Shown here in pieces: positions 49,199 through 56,630 of a stretch of 64,000 bases of DNA; within the stretch, counting starts at the first letter, position 1, and each line of letters opens with the position of its first letter. Both the position numbers and the translations under genes were made by a program. The DNA comes from Enorma massiliensis phI. Its GTDB lineage: Bacteria; Actinomycetota; Coriobacteriia; Coriobacteriales; Coriobacteriaceae. Below the pieces are notes generated by a model. The model had not been told where the DNA came from and ran no database searches. It was given only the letters and a program-made list of their open reading frames with translations. The stretch covers positions 238,737 to 302,736 of the forward strand of contig NZ_HE978574.1 in NCBI RefSeq assembly GCF_000311845.1, given 5' to 3'.

Positions 49199-49486
49199 AT
49201 GAAGGGTTGGCTGAGGATTCAACAGAGTTGCCGAAGGGCCATTGAAAGCGGAGGGGCGTGGTTTTCCATGAAAAGGGACATCATTCGCGTGCGCGTGATG
49301 CATGCCATAAACAGGCGGCTGGGCGAAGCAAGCAGGCTGGTTGCAGAAGAAAAGGCGCAGGGAACGACGGAGTACGCCATTTTGGTTGGCGTATTAGTTG
49401 TAATCGCAATAATTGCGATCATCGCATTCCGGGATCGGGTTAGCGAGCTCTGGAATGCCATATCAGATGGCATTAACAGTTTGTAG
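49199..49486 (+). CDS. flp: Flp-type major pilin
   Basis: The 95-residue prepilin has a long basic leader (~58 residues) ending in EEKAQGTTEYAILVG, followed by a 20-residue hydrophobic helix and a short tail (RDRVSELWNAISDGINSL). The Glu-Tyr pair after the leader is the Flp hallmark. If cleavage falls before Gln, Glu is at position +5 as in type IV pilins. AAGGAGG precedes ATG 49199. The leader is much longer than the usual ~15-25 residues. No prepilin peptidase gene (tadV) is in this window, so it must be elsewhere. Confidence 0.9.
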   Translation: MKGWLRIQQSCRRAIESGGAWFSMKRDIIRVRVMHAINRRLGEASRLVAEEKAQGTTEYAILVGVLVVIAIIAIIAFRDRVSELWNAISDGINSL

Positions 49487-49494
49487 CGCGTCGA

Positions 49495-50202
49495 ATGCGT
49501 GGGCGTGGCAAAGACTTCGTGCGCTCGCAGGGAAGATTGCGGGCAACGGTTGGGGATGGGCTGCGCGCCGGCGGTTCTCTCAGAACGTGGCTTGCTTGGT
49601 GCGCCGCCCCCTTGCTCTGCCTTGCGGTGATTGCTGCCTCTCTGTTGGGGTTTGGGGCGATTGCGCGTGGGCGGTTAGAGGGTACGGCGGCGCATGGGGA
49701 GGTGTCGTCTGCTGTTGAAGAGGGTGTCCAAGGGGAACGTGCTTCTAGCGGCGAAGGCTCTGCCGACACATCCTCTCGAGCCGATGACGTAGGAGAAGGT
49801 GACGCCGCATATGACCAGGATTCTTTGTTGGGGCGTTCGGGTGCGGGGGAAGAGGAAGCGGGCGCCGGCGATTCCCATGCTTCGACAGCCGCTTCGCTTC
49901 TCGCCGAGTTGGATCGGCTTTCGGCGGATCGTGAGGCGGGAGAAGGCCAGGTGGCGGTTGAGCTTCGCATGGACGAGGGACTTGTTCCTGCAGCCCGCTC
50001 TGTGCTCCAGGTGTATCAGGGTGTCGAAGGCGCCCGCTTGTATTCCAGTGGCTACCTCGACCTAAAGGGAAATGCTTGGGGCGCCATCGTTCAGGCTCGT
50101 TCTGGCTGCATTGATGTGGTTACGGTGGCTGCCTTGGAAGAAGATTCGGCTTCGACGGTGCGCGCGGTTCGGATGTTCGCTACAGACGATGCAGAGGATT
50201 AG
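49495..50202 (+). CDS. Tad-locus membrane-anchored protein of unknown function
   Basis: This 235-residue protein has a basic N-terminus, one membrane helix (~residues 33-57: WCAAPLLCLAVIAASLLG), an acidic Ser/Gly/Ala-rich stretch (~65-130) and a compact C-terminal ~100 residues (LRMDEGLVPAARSVLQVY, DVVTVAALEEDSASTV). It sits 8 bases after flp in the same operon and likely acts outside the membrane in pilus assembly. I recognise no family. Confidence 0.65.
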   Translation: MRGRGKDFVRSQGRLRATVGDGLRAGGSLRTWLAWCAAPLLCLAVIAASLLGFGAIARGRLEGTAAHGEVSSAVEEGVQGERASSGEGSADTSSRADDVGEGDAAYDQDSLLGRSGAGEEEAGAGDSHASTAASLLAELDRLSADREAGEGQVAVELRMDEGLVPAARSVLQVYQGVEGARLYSSGYLDLKGNAWGAIVQARSGCIDVVTVAALEEDSASTVRAVRMFATDDAED

Positions 50203-50293
50203 GTTCGGGCGAGAGGGGGCCATTCCAAGCGTGTCGCCGGTGCGGGCGCTTGCTGGGTTCGGTCTGGTGAGGGGGCATCTTGGGGAGGGAGAT

Positions 50294-50521
50294 ATGGACG
50301 ATAGAAAGCGCCGCGCAATCGTCCTGCGCGAGATTGCCGAGGAATCATGTGCCCAAGCAACGCTTGAGTATGCTCTCACCGTTATCGCTTTCATGGCGAT
50401 GGTCTCGGGCTTGGCGTTGCTTTGGCATGCGGGCGCGGACGGAGCGCTCGCACGCGCAGTCGAAGAGGCAGCATCGCATGCGCTGGATGGGTTGGGGTTG
50501 CTGGATATCTCGCTGTATTAG
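50294..50521 (+). CDS. Small prepilin-like protein (Flp/TadE type)
   Basis: The 75-residue protein has a leader ending in EESCAQATLEYALTV, then a hydrophobic helix (IAFMAMVSGLALLW) and a short helical tail. AQATLEY matches the AQGTTEY of the Flp pilin, so the same peptidase should process it. GGGAGGGAG lies just before ATG 50294. It may be a minor pilin. Confidence 0.8.
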   Translation: MDDRKRRAIVLREIAEESCAQATLEYALTVIAFMAMVSGLALLWHAGADGALARAVEEAASHALDGLGLLDISLY

Positions 50522-50528
50522 GCAGGGG

Positions 50529-51038
50529 TTGCGGCGGCCCGGGGCGTCAGCCGCCTTGAGCGCAGCGCGCGAAGAGCGCGCTCAGGCAACGGTGGAGGCC
50601 GCGGTGCTCCTACCGGTCTTCCTCACCCTGCTGCTTCTCGCCGTGCAGCCCGTTTGCGTGCTGTACACGCGCGCCGTGATGGAGTCTGCGGCGGCGGAAA
50701 CAGCGCGACTGATGGTTACGGCTGAAGGGGAAACGGACGAGAGCATTCGGGCATTCGCTCTGAGGCGCCTGGCAGCTGTACCCGATATCTCGATATTCCA
50801 TGCAGGAGGTCCGCTTGCATGGGGTATCGAGATGCAGGCGGCATCGAGCGGGGACGGCGAGGTGATGGTCTGCATTACGGGCGCGATAACGCCGCTGCCG
50901 GTAATCGGAGCCTTCGCGCACGCATTCGGTGCGGTGAACGGCCAGGGAGATGTGGAGATGTCGGTCCGGGCGGGCTATGACGGCAGGCCGAGTTGGCTGG
51001 AGGGCGATTATGGAACGTGGACGCAGCGCTGGGATTGA
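50529..51038 (+). CDS. TadE-like pseudopilin
   Basis: The ~169-residue protein has REERAQATVEAAVLLPVFLT near its N-terminus, with the same AQATxE processing-type motif, a membrane helix and a soluble C-terminal domain. The start is uncertain: no ATG is in frame, TTG 50529 and TTG 50556 are possible, and coupling with the previous gene (stop at 50519-50521) is likely. It overlaps the next gene by 29 bases. Confidence 0.75.
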   Translation: MRRPGASAALSAAREERAQATVEAAVLLPVFLTLLLLAVQPVCVLYTRAVMESAAAETARLMVTAEGETDESIRAFALRRLAAVPDISIFHAGGPLAWGIEMQAASSGDGEVMVCITGAITPLPVIGAFAHAFGAVNGQGDVEMSVRAGYDGRPSWLEGDYGTWTQRWD

Positions 51039-53055
51039 TCTGTTTCTTGAAGACGGCGCGTATACGACGCTCACCTCTGCGGTGTCGATTCTTGTGATTC
51101 TCTCTTTGCTGTTTGCCATCGCGAGTGGGATTTGGAGCATGTCGCGCGCCGGAGATGCCCAGGTGGCAGCCGATGTGACCGCGCTTGCCGGGGCGAACGT
51201 CGTGTCGTCGTATCACACGGCGGCTACGGTGCTGGACGCCTCGGTGCTGAGCATGGGGCTTGCAGGGCTCTGCGTAACAGGGGCCGGGCTGGTTGGGCTC
51301 TTGATCCCAGGCGTGAACGCGGTTGCGCCTCAGACGATTAATGCGGGATTGCGCATGCTCGAGGCTCGCAACAAGTTGGCAGCCTCGGCGTCGAAGGGGC
51401 TAAAGGCGCTCGAGTCGTCGTTGCCGCTCGTCATTGCTGCAAACGGCACACGCGCGTGCGCGGCTCAGGGAAGCGATGAGGTGGTGTTCACGGGGACCGC
51501 GCTTGCCGTGCCGCTTTCGTCTGGCTCCGATTTCCCCGCGCTTGAGGGGGAGCAGGTTTCCACGGAAGGCATCGAGAACGCTGCGGGAGAGCTCGACGAG
51601 GCCGCCCAAGAGCTCGCCGCAGCTGCAGAGGAGACGGCGAAGGCAAAAGAGGAGGCCTGGCTTGCCGATTGCGGCAGCGAAGGGCGGAACATGCAAGAGC
51701 GTGCCGGGAAGCTCTCGGCGCTTTCCGGAACGGAAAACCCCGACTACGCCTCGAGCATCACCTGGGAGCCCGAGGTCGCGCTCAATCGAACGCGGTCATA
51801 TTACGCATGGCGTCTCAAGCACGACGAACCGGAGAACGCAAGCGTCGAGGCGGCTGCAGATTCTGCTGCCCGCAAGGCGTTCTATCGATATGCGGTCGAT
51901 CATTTTCGAAGCGCCCATGTCGTTGAGTCTGGCGGCAGGGTGACATCGACGGTGGAGCTCTTGCCGCGCAATACCGATGAAGTCCGCGAGACAACGCTCT
52001 ATACCGAGAGCGTGTGGCCAACGACTCGCGAAGGAAGCGGGTTTGTTCTTCATTATGGGGAGGCTTGCCCCGGAGCTGAGGGCGCTGCTGGACCGTTGCG
52101 ATCTCTCGCCGATGTCGAGACGGGAGCGGTTCGCGAATGCCCTGTGTGCCATTTCGGGATCGGCGATGTTGGAAGGGTTCCTGCTGCATCGACTTCGATT
52201 GACAACGGCTATGAATACCATTTGCGCGCCTTTACCGAGGCTCTTGATGCATACGTATCATGTCGAAATCAGGAGCTCGAGCTTGAGCGGGCGGCGCAGG
52301 GCGCGGCGGAAACGGCCGGCGACGCCTTCGATGAGGCGCTTTCGGTTCTTTCGACAAAGCGGCCGCGCATCGCTCCTCCCGGAAGATACGGCGTGGTTTC
52401 CCTTGTGGTGTCGGGCGAGCTGTCTTCCCCGGATAGCCTTGACTCGGCATTCGCCGAAAGCCCGAACCTGTCGCGACGGGGTGCGCTGTCCGCTGCCGTG
52501 CTCGCGCCCGATGCCGCGACCAATACGAACAACGTCTTGTCATCGTTCTTCAGCTCTCTTGAGCATAGAACCGGCGGAGGCGGCGCGGTTGGGTTGATTG
52601 ATGACGTTATGGGGTTATGGGGCTCGCTGCTCGTTTCGTACGGGGATGTGAGTGCCGGGCTATCGGCGCTCATGGATGATCTTATCGGCGGGCTATCCGC
52701 TGTTGGGATGGGCCCCATAGCGTCATGGCTGAGTGACCGGATTGACAGCGCGGTGCGCGGCCTTGGCTTCGAGCCGGTTGACCTGAGTTCGCTTAAGCCG
52801 GTTCTTACCGATAGCGGTAACGTTCTCTCCCATGCAGATGTTCCTGCCCTAACTAATGCTCAGGAACTTTTGCGCTCCATTCCCTTGGGAACGACCGACC
52901 CCTCGGCGCTGTTGCGGGCGCTCCAGTACGAGGTCAGCGAAGAGGTTTTGTCCGCCTCCTTCACGATTGCGGAGATTCCCCTGCCGGGAGGAGGGTCAAT
53001 CCCCCTTACCATACGTCTTTCGGATGTGGTCGGGTCGGCGGAGGGCAAACCATGA
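51010..53055 (+). CDS. TadG-like surface-associated Tad protein
   Basis: This 681-residue protein has an N-terminal membrane helix (AVSILVILSLLFAIASGIW, residues ~25-43), then AQVAADVTALAGANVVSSY, the conserved Ala-rich 'DAAALAAA'-type segment of TadE/TadG/Flp-locus proteins. The large ectodomain includes an Ala/Glu-rich coiled coil (~195-235) and a CxxC (CPVCHFGIGDVG, ~400). ATG 51010 follows GGAGGG. It likely forms part of the pilus base or tip. Unlike many TadG proteins, no von Willebrand A domain is visible. Confidence 0.75.
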   Translation: MERGRSAGIDLFLEDGAYTTLTSAVSILVILSLLFAIASGIWSMSRAGDAQVAADVTALAGANVVSSYHTAATVLDASVLSMGLAGLCVTGAGLVGLLIPGVNAVAPQTINAGLRMLEARNKLAASASKGLKALESSLPLVIAANGTRACAAQGSDEVVFTGTALAVPLSSGSDFPALEGEQVSTEGIENAAGELDEAAQELAAAAEETAKAKEEAWLADCGSEGRNMQERAGKLSALSGTENPDYASSITWEPEVALNRTRSYYAWRLKHDEPENASVEAAADSAARKAFYRYAVDHFRSAHVVESGGRVTSTVELLPRNTDEVRETTLYTESVWPTTREGSGFVLHYGEACPGAEGAAGPLRSLADVETGAVRECPVCHFGIGDVGRVPAASTSIDNGYEYHLRAFTEALDAYVSCRNQELELERAAQGAAETAGDAFDEALSVLSTKRPRIAPPGRYGVVSLVVSGELSSPDSLDSAFAESPNLSRRGALSAAVLAPDAATNTNNVLSSFFSSLEHRTGGGGAVGLIDDVMGLWGSLLVSYGDVSAGLSALMDDLIGGLSAVGMGPIASWLSDRIDSAVRGLGFEPVDLSSLKPVLTDSGNVLSHADVPALTNAQELLRSIPLGTTDPSALLRALQYEVSEEVLSASFTIAEIPLPGGGSIPLTIRLSDVVGSAEGKP

Positions 53056-53489
53056 TGCGCATGCGATTACATTCGCGTTTGCTTGCGATAGTGCGCGGGA
53101 CGTGCGCTACGCCCTCGTGGCTGCGACGTAAGGGTGGCATATGGCTGGCTCTCACAGATCGAGCCAATCAGCGGTGCGGTTTGGCAGGAGAAGAACGGGC
53201 GCAGGCGACTGTTGAGATGGCAGTCGTCGTTCCCGTACTCCTCGTTCTCGCGCTCATCGTATACAACATCATGCTGTTTGTAGTTGCGACAGCTCGGTTC
53301 GATCGAATCGCCCCCGATATCGTGGCCGCGCATGCCGTCTCGCCCTCGGGCGAAGGCGACGGCCCAGCTGATGACAGCGTGGGTGTGATCGAATCTCGGA
53401 TAGAGGGTGCCATGGCCGGCTACGACGTGGAGATTGAGGTGACGTGCACCGAAGGGGGAGCTAGCTCGGGGGATGACCTCCTCACCTGA
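53052..53489 (+). CDS. TadE-like pseudopilin, truncated by a frameshift
   Basis: The N-terminal part is clear: a basic leader, then GEERAQATVEMAVVVPVLLV and a membrane helix, then a soluble region up to DVEIEVTCTEGG. The frame stops at 53487-53489. The normal C-terminal domain continues in another frame at 53477-53641, so a one-base loss near 53480-53490 is likely (or a sequencing error, or a recoding site). It overlaps the TadG-like stop (ATGATG). As written, the protein lacks its last ~50 residues. Confidence 0.75.
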   Translation: MMRMRLHSRLLAIVRGTCATPSWLRRKGGIWLALTDRANQRCGLAGEERAQATVEMAVVVPVLLVLALIVYNIMLFVVATARFDRIAPDIVAAHAVSPSGEGDGPADDSVGVIESRIEGAMAGYDVEIEVTCTEGGASSGDDLLT

Positions 53490-53641
53490 TTGGGGGCTTG
53501 CGAACCTATCGATGTTCGATGCGCATGAGGCCTTGGCCGAGTTCTCTTTCCATTGCGGGTGTCGACCTCGGTGCGCCGGTCGCGCTGGCGCATCATCGCG
53601 ATGTGACGGTCGATCCCTGGAGACCGGGGGTGGTGATGTGA
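53477..53641 (+). pseudogene. Out-of-frame C-terminal part of the TadE-like pseudopilin
   Basis: In the -1 frame the sequence reads LIGGLRTYRCSMRMRPWP, then SIAGVDLGAPVALAHHRDV and TVDPWRPGVVM and stops. This has the look of a TadE C-terminus (Cys, paired basic strand, DPWRPG end). Its TGA stop (53639-53641) overlaps the ATG of the DUF192 gene, the same coupling used throughout the operon, which supports this as the true gene end. Confidence 0.65.
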
Positions 53642-54015
53642 TGAAGAGAGAGGGTCGCTCGCACATAAAGAGGCTTGCGAGGGCCAATCGTCTCGATGGG
53701 CAAGCAATCCGTCGCGTTGTGCGGCGCTTGGGCTGGGACGATCGCATGGTCGTCATCGCGGCAAGCCCGCTACGCCGGTTGCTTGGTTTGGCGGCGTGCG
53801 TTCCATCAAAGATAGATGGGCTGGATGATGCTTCGATCGTCATGGTGTTTCCGAGCTGCGCGTCGGTGCATACATGGTTTATGCGAAGGGCGATTGATAT
53901 CGTTTTCGCTGGCCCTGAAGGCGAAGTGCTGGCTCGGTTCGATGGCGTTCCGCCGTGGCGCATTCGGTCGTGCCAAGGGGCTCGGTATGCAATTGAGCGG
54001 TTCTCTGCGGGTTGA
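53641..54015 (+). CDS. DUF192 family protein
   Basis: The ~124-residue protein contains VMVFPSCASVHTWFMRRAID with IVFAGPEGEVL, the core of DUF192 (PF02643; compare 'TFGMRFPIDVVFLD'). DUF192 is a small beta-fold of unknown function, common beside Tad and secretion loci in Actinobacteria. ATG 53641 is coupled to the end of the pseudopilin frame. It appears to be the last gene of the Tad operon. Confidence 0.8.
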   Translation: MKREGRSHIKRLARANRLDGQAIRRVVRRLGWDDRMVVIAASPLRRLLGLAACVPSKIDGLDDASIVMVFPSCASVHTWFMRRAIDIVFAGPEGEVLARFDGVPPWRIRSCQGARYAIERFSAG

Positions 54016-54133
54016 TAGCGGCGCCCGGCGGCAACAACGGTTTAGCAGATCGATGGCGGTACCCGGAAAGATGATGCGAGAAGCCGTTGAGCGGAAAGCC
54101 CCCTCGCAGCATGCCGGGTCGCGGATTGGGTGG

Positions 54134-54163
54134 AAAACAAGAACGGCCCCGTTTCCGGGGCCG
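54134..54163 (-). terminator. Terminator of tRNA-Phe
   Basis: On the minus strand, CGGCCCCG, loop GAAA and CGGGGCCG form a perfect stem followed by TTCTTGTTTT, just past the tRNA-Phe 3' end. It may also stop the convergent Tad transcript. Confidence 0.85.
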
Positions 54164-54176
54164 CAAACTTCGAAGG

Positions 54177-54249
<73 letters not shown>

Positions 54250-54450
54250 GGGTGCTGTAAGCAGGACAGCTCGATAACTATACCAAATCGACGGTAAGCG
54301 TCAAGTCAAAATATGCGATATCGAACAAAGTTCGTTCCATGGCGCTATACTCATAGTTCACCTAGGTGCGTTAGGCGAGTAAAACGCGGCAAGCAAGATG
54401 GTTTTCGGATTGAATAGATCGAGCGCACCGTTGATGAGGAGAGGGAAGCG

Positions 54451-55512
54451 ATGGAGCGAATCCGTGGAGTCAACCTTTCGGGATGGTTCATACCCGAGCC
54501 GTGGGTCACCCCCTCGCTGTTCGCCGCCACAGGTGCTTCGAACGAAGTGGAGCTGCAGGTCGCGCTCGGCTCGGTTGCCTACAACGAGCGCATGCGCCAG
54601 CATTATGAGACGTTCATCACCGAGGATGATTTCCGCTGCATGTCGGCTATTGGCCTCAATGCAGTGCGCCTGCCGGTGCCGTGGTACGCCTTTGGCTCTC
54701 AGGGCGATGGCGAGGTCTATATCCCGCTTGTCGATTACATCGACCGCGCCTTCGAATGGGCGAAGAAGTTCGGTATGCAGGTGCTGCTCGATTTGGCAAC
54801 GGTTCCGGGCGGTCAAGGAGATTCGAATAATTCTCGGAGCACGCCGGAATCCACGGTCGATTGGCATTCCTCGGCCAACGGGCGGCACATCGCTCTCGGT
54901 GTGCTCGACCGCCTGGCTACGCGATATGGTATGCGTGCGGAGATCATGGGCATCGAGCTGCTCGACTCGCCCATCATGAGCGTGCGCAAGAACCTCTTCA
55001 CCACGACCGATGGCATACCGAGTCACTACTTGCGAAACTTTTACCGCGACGCCTACGGAATCGTGCGCATGCACATGCCCGAAGAGAAGATGGTAGTTTT
55101 CTCGGCCTCTGGCTATCCGTCTGCATGGAAGCATTTCATGCGGGGCGACCAGTATAAGAACGTGTGCATGGACGTTCACCTGTACCATTACCGCGATGAG
55201 ATGGCGATTGACATCACGACGCCCAAGGGCCTCTCGTCTGCGATCGCGCGCAACAGGCGGCTGATTAAAGAGGCTCGTGCGGCCGGCTTCCCAGTCATCG
55301 TCGGCGAGTGGTCCGGAGCCGCTGTGTTCTCGAACGTGTCGGTCACGCCCGAGGGCCGCGCAGCATACGAGCGCGTGTTCATCTCGAACCAGATGGCTTC
55401 GTTTGCGGATGCCTATGGCTGGTTCTTCCAGACTTGGAAGACCGAGAAGCGCATAGCGGCATGGGACGCCCGTGCTGCGCTCGGTACGCTCGAGCGCGCG
55501 ATGCTCGACTAG
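54451..55512 (+). CDS. GH5-family (exo-glucanase-like) protein lacking the acid/base Glu
   Basis: The 353-residue protein aligns by eye with exo-beta-1,3-glucanase-type GH5 enzymes: GVNLSGWFIPEPW at the start, LNAVRLPVPW, MDVHLYHY, and the nucleophile in VIVGEWSGAA (Glu286). The acid/base motif NEP is replaced by DSP (GIELLDSPIM, 172-174), and the usual DLHGAPG reads DLATVPG. There is no signal peptide, so it is cytoplasmic. It may be a pseudo-enzyme, a binding protein, or a hydrolase with changed chemistry. GAGGAGAGGGAAGCG precedes ATG 54451. It lies 18 bases before rsmI. Confidence 0.8.
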   Translation: MERIRGVNLSGWFIPEPWVTPSLFAATGASNEVELQVALGSVAYNERMRQHYETFITEDDFRCMSAIGLNAVRLPVPWYAFGSQGDGEVYIPLVDYIDRAFEWAKKFGMQVLLDLATVPGGQGDSNNSRSTPESTVDWHSSANGRHIALGVLDRLATRYGMRAEIMGIELLDSPIMSVRKNLFTTTDGIPSHYLRNFYRDAYGIVRMHMPEEKMVVFSASGYPSAWKHFMRGDQYKNVCMDVHLYHYRDEMAIDITTPKGLSSAIARNRRLIKEARAAGFPVIVGEWSGAAVFSNVSVTPEGRAAYERVFISNQMASFADAYGWFFQTWKTEKRIAAWDARAALGTLERAMLD

Positions 55513-55530
55513 CGAAACTTCATAGACGTC

Positions 55531-56445
55531 ATGGCTAACCAGGGAAAACTCTTCATTGTAGGAACGCCGATCGGCAATTTGGGCGACCTCTCGCCCCGCG
55601 CGGTCGAGGCGTTTCGCGTGGCCGACGCCGTGTGCTGCGAAGATACGCGTGTGACGGGGAAGCTGCTCTCGGCGGCGGGCGTGTCGCGGCAGCTCATTCG
55701 CTGTGACGAGAACGTGATTACTGGGCGCGCCCCTTCCTTGGTCGATCGCATGCTGGCGGGCGAGACGCTCGCCTTTGCATCCGATGCGGGCATGCCGGGG
55801 GTGTCGGACCCCGGGCAGGTGCTCGTGGACGCGGCGCGAGAGGCGGGCGTGTCGGTGGAGGTCGTTCCCGGTCCGGTGGCATGTGTGACAGCGCTCGTTG
55901 CATCGGGGATACCTTGTGACCACTTCTTTTTCGAGGGATTCCTGCCGCGTAAGGCGGGCGAGCGCGTGCGGCGCTTGCAGCAGCTCATGACGGTGCCGGG
56001 AGCGCTTTTGTTCTATGAGTCTCCCCATCGCGTCGCTGCAACGCTCGAATCCGTGGCCAGCGTGTTCCCGACGCGCGTTGCGGCGCTTTGCCGCGAGCTG
56101 ACAAAGCTGCATGAGGAAGTGCTCCGCGCTCCCGCGCCAGAGCTCGCTTCGCAGGTAGCGGCTCGTATCGAGGCGGGTGAGCCGGTGCGCGGGGAGTGCG
56201 TGGTCGTGGTGGCTCCGCCGAGTGCGGAGGAACAGGCCGAGATGGCCGCCCGCACGGCGGCGGGCATGAGCACGCTTTCCGTGGATGGTGCTGCGCCGGA
56301 TCCCGAGGAGGCTTTGCGCGCCGATATCGCCGAGGGGCTCACTTCGGGGGAGCCGGCCAATGCCCTGGCCAAGCGCCTCGCCCAGAAGTACTCTCGCCGC
56401 AAGCGGGAGGTCTACGCCCTCATCCTCGCATCAGAAGGGAACTGA
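55531..56445 (+). CDS. rsmI: 16S rRNA (cytidine1402-2'-O)-methyltransferase
   Basis: The 304-residue protein belongs to the tetrapyrrole-methylase fold. VGTPIGNLGDLSPRAVE at the N-terminus, CEDTRVTGKLL, ASDAGMPGVSDPG, VVPGPVACVTALVASG and FEGFLPRK are all RsmI marks. It methylates the 2'-OH of C1402 in the decoding site. The C-terminal ~60 residues are a helical RsmI-specific domain. It follows the GH5 gene by 18 bases, and two palindromes follow it. Confidence 0.95.
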   Translation: MANQGKLFIVGTPIGNLGDLSPRAVEAFRVADAVCCEDTRVTGKLLSAAGVSRQLIRCDENVITGRAPSLVDRMLAGETLAFASDAGMPGVSDPGQVLVDAAREAGVSVEVVPGPVACVTALVASGIPCDHFFFEGFLPRKAGERVRRLQQLMTVPGALLFYESPHRVAATLESVASVFPTRVAALCRELTKLHEEVLRAPAPELASQVAARIEAGEPVRGECVVVVAPPSAEEQAEMAARTAAGMSTLSVDGAAPDPEEALRADIAEGLTSGEPANALAKRLAQKYSRRKREVYALILASEGN

Positions 56446-56474
56446 TAAAGTCCGGTAGGCTAGGTTGTGCGATG

Positions 56475-56559
56475 TGATAAATCGAACCCGGTTCGTTTTA
56501 TCACTCTCTCAGATCGAGGCAGAATGATAAAACAAACCGAGTTCGTTTTATCATTCTGC
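56475..56559. repeat. Pair of related palindromes before metG
   Basis: Palindrome 1 (56475-56503) has TGATAAATCGAACC and GGTTCGTTTTATCA arms. Palindrome 2 (56519-56559) has perfect 15-bp arms, GCAGAATGATAAAAC and GTTTTATCATTCTGC, around AAACCGAGTTC. They share TGATAAAnCnAACC and its complement. They are stronger and more symmetrical than typical operators, lack T-runs, and lie 72-156 bases upstream of metG. Confidence 0.9.
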
Positions 56560-56630
56560 GCCCAACGTTCGCCTGCGGTATCATTATCCCCTGCACGTCA
56601 GCCCGTCATGAGGGAGAGGACCGCACCGTT

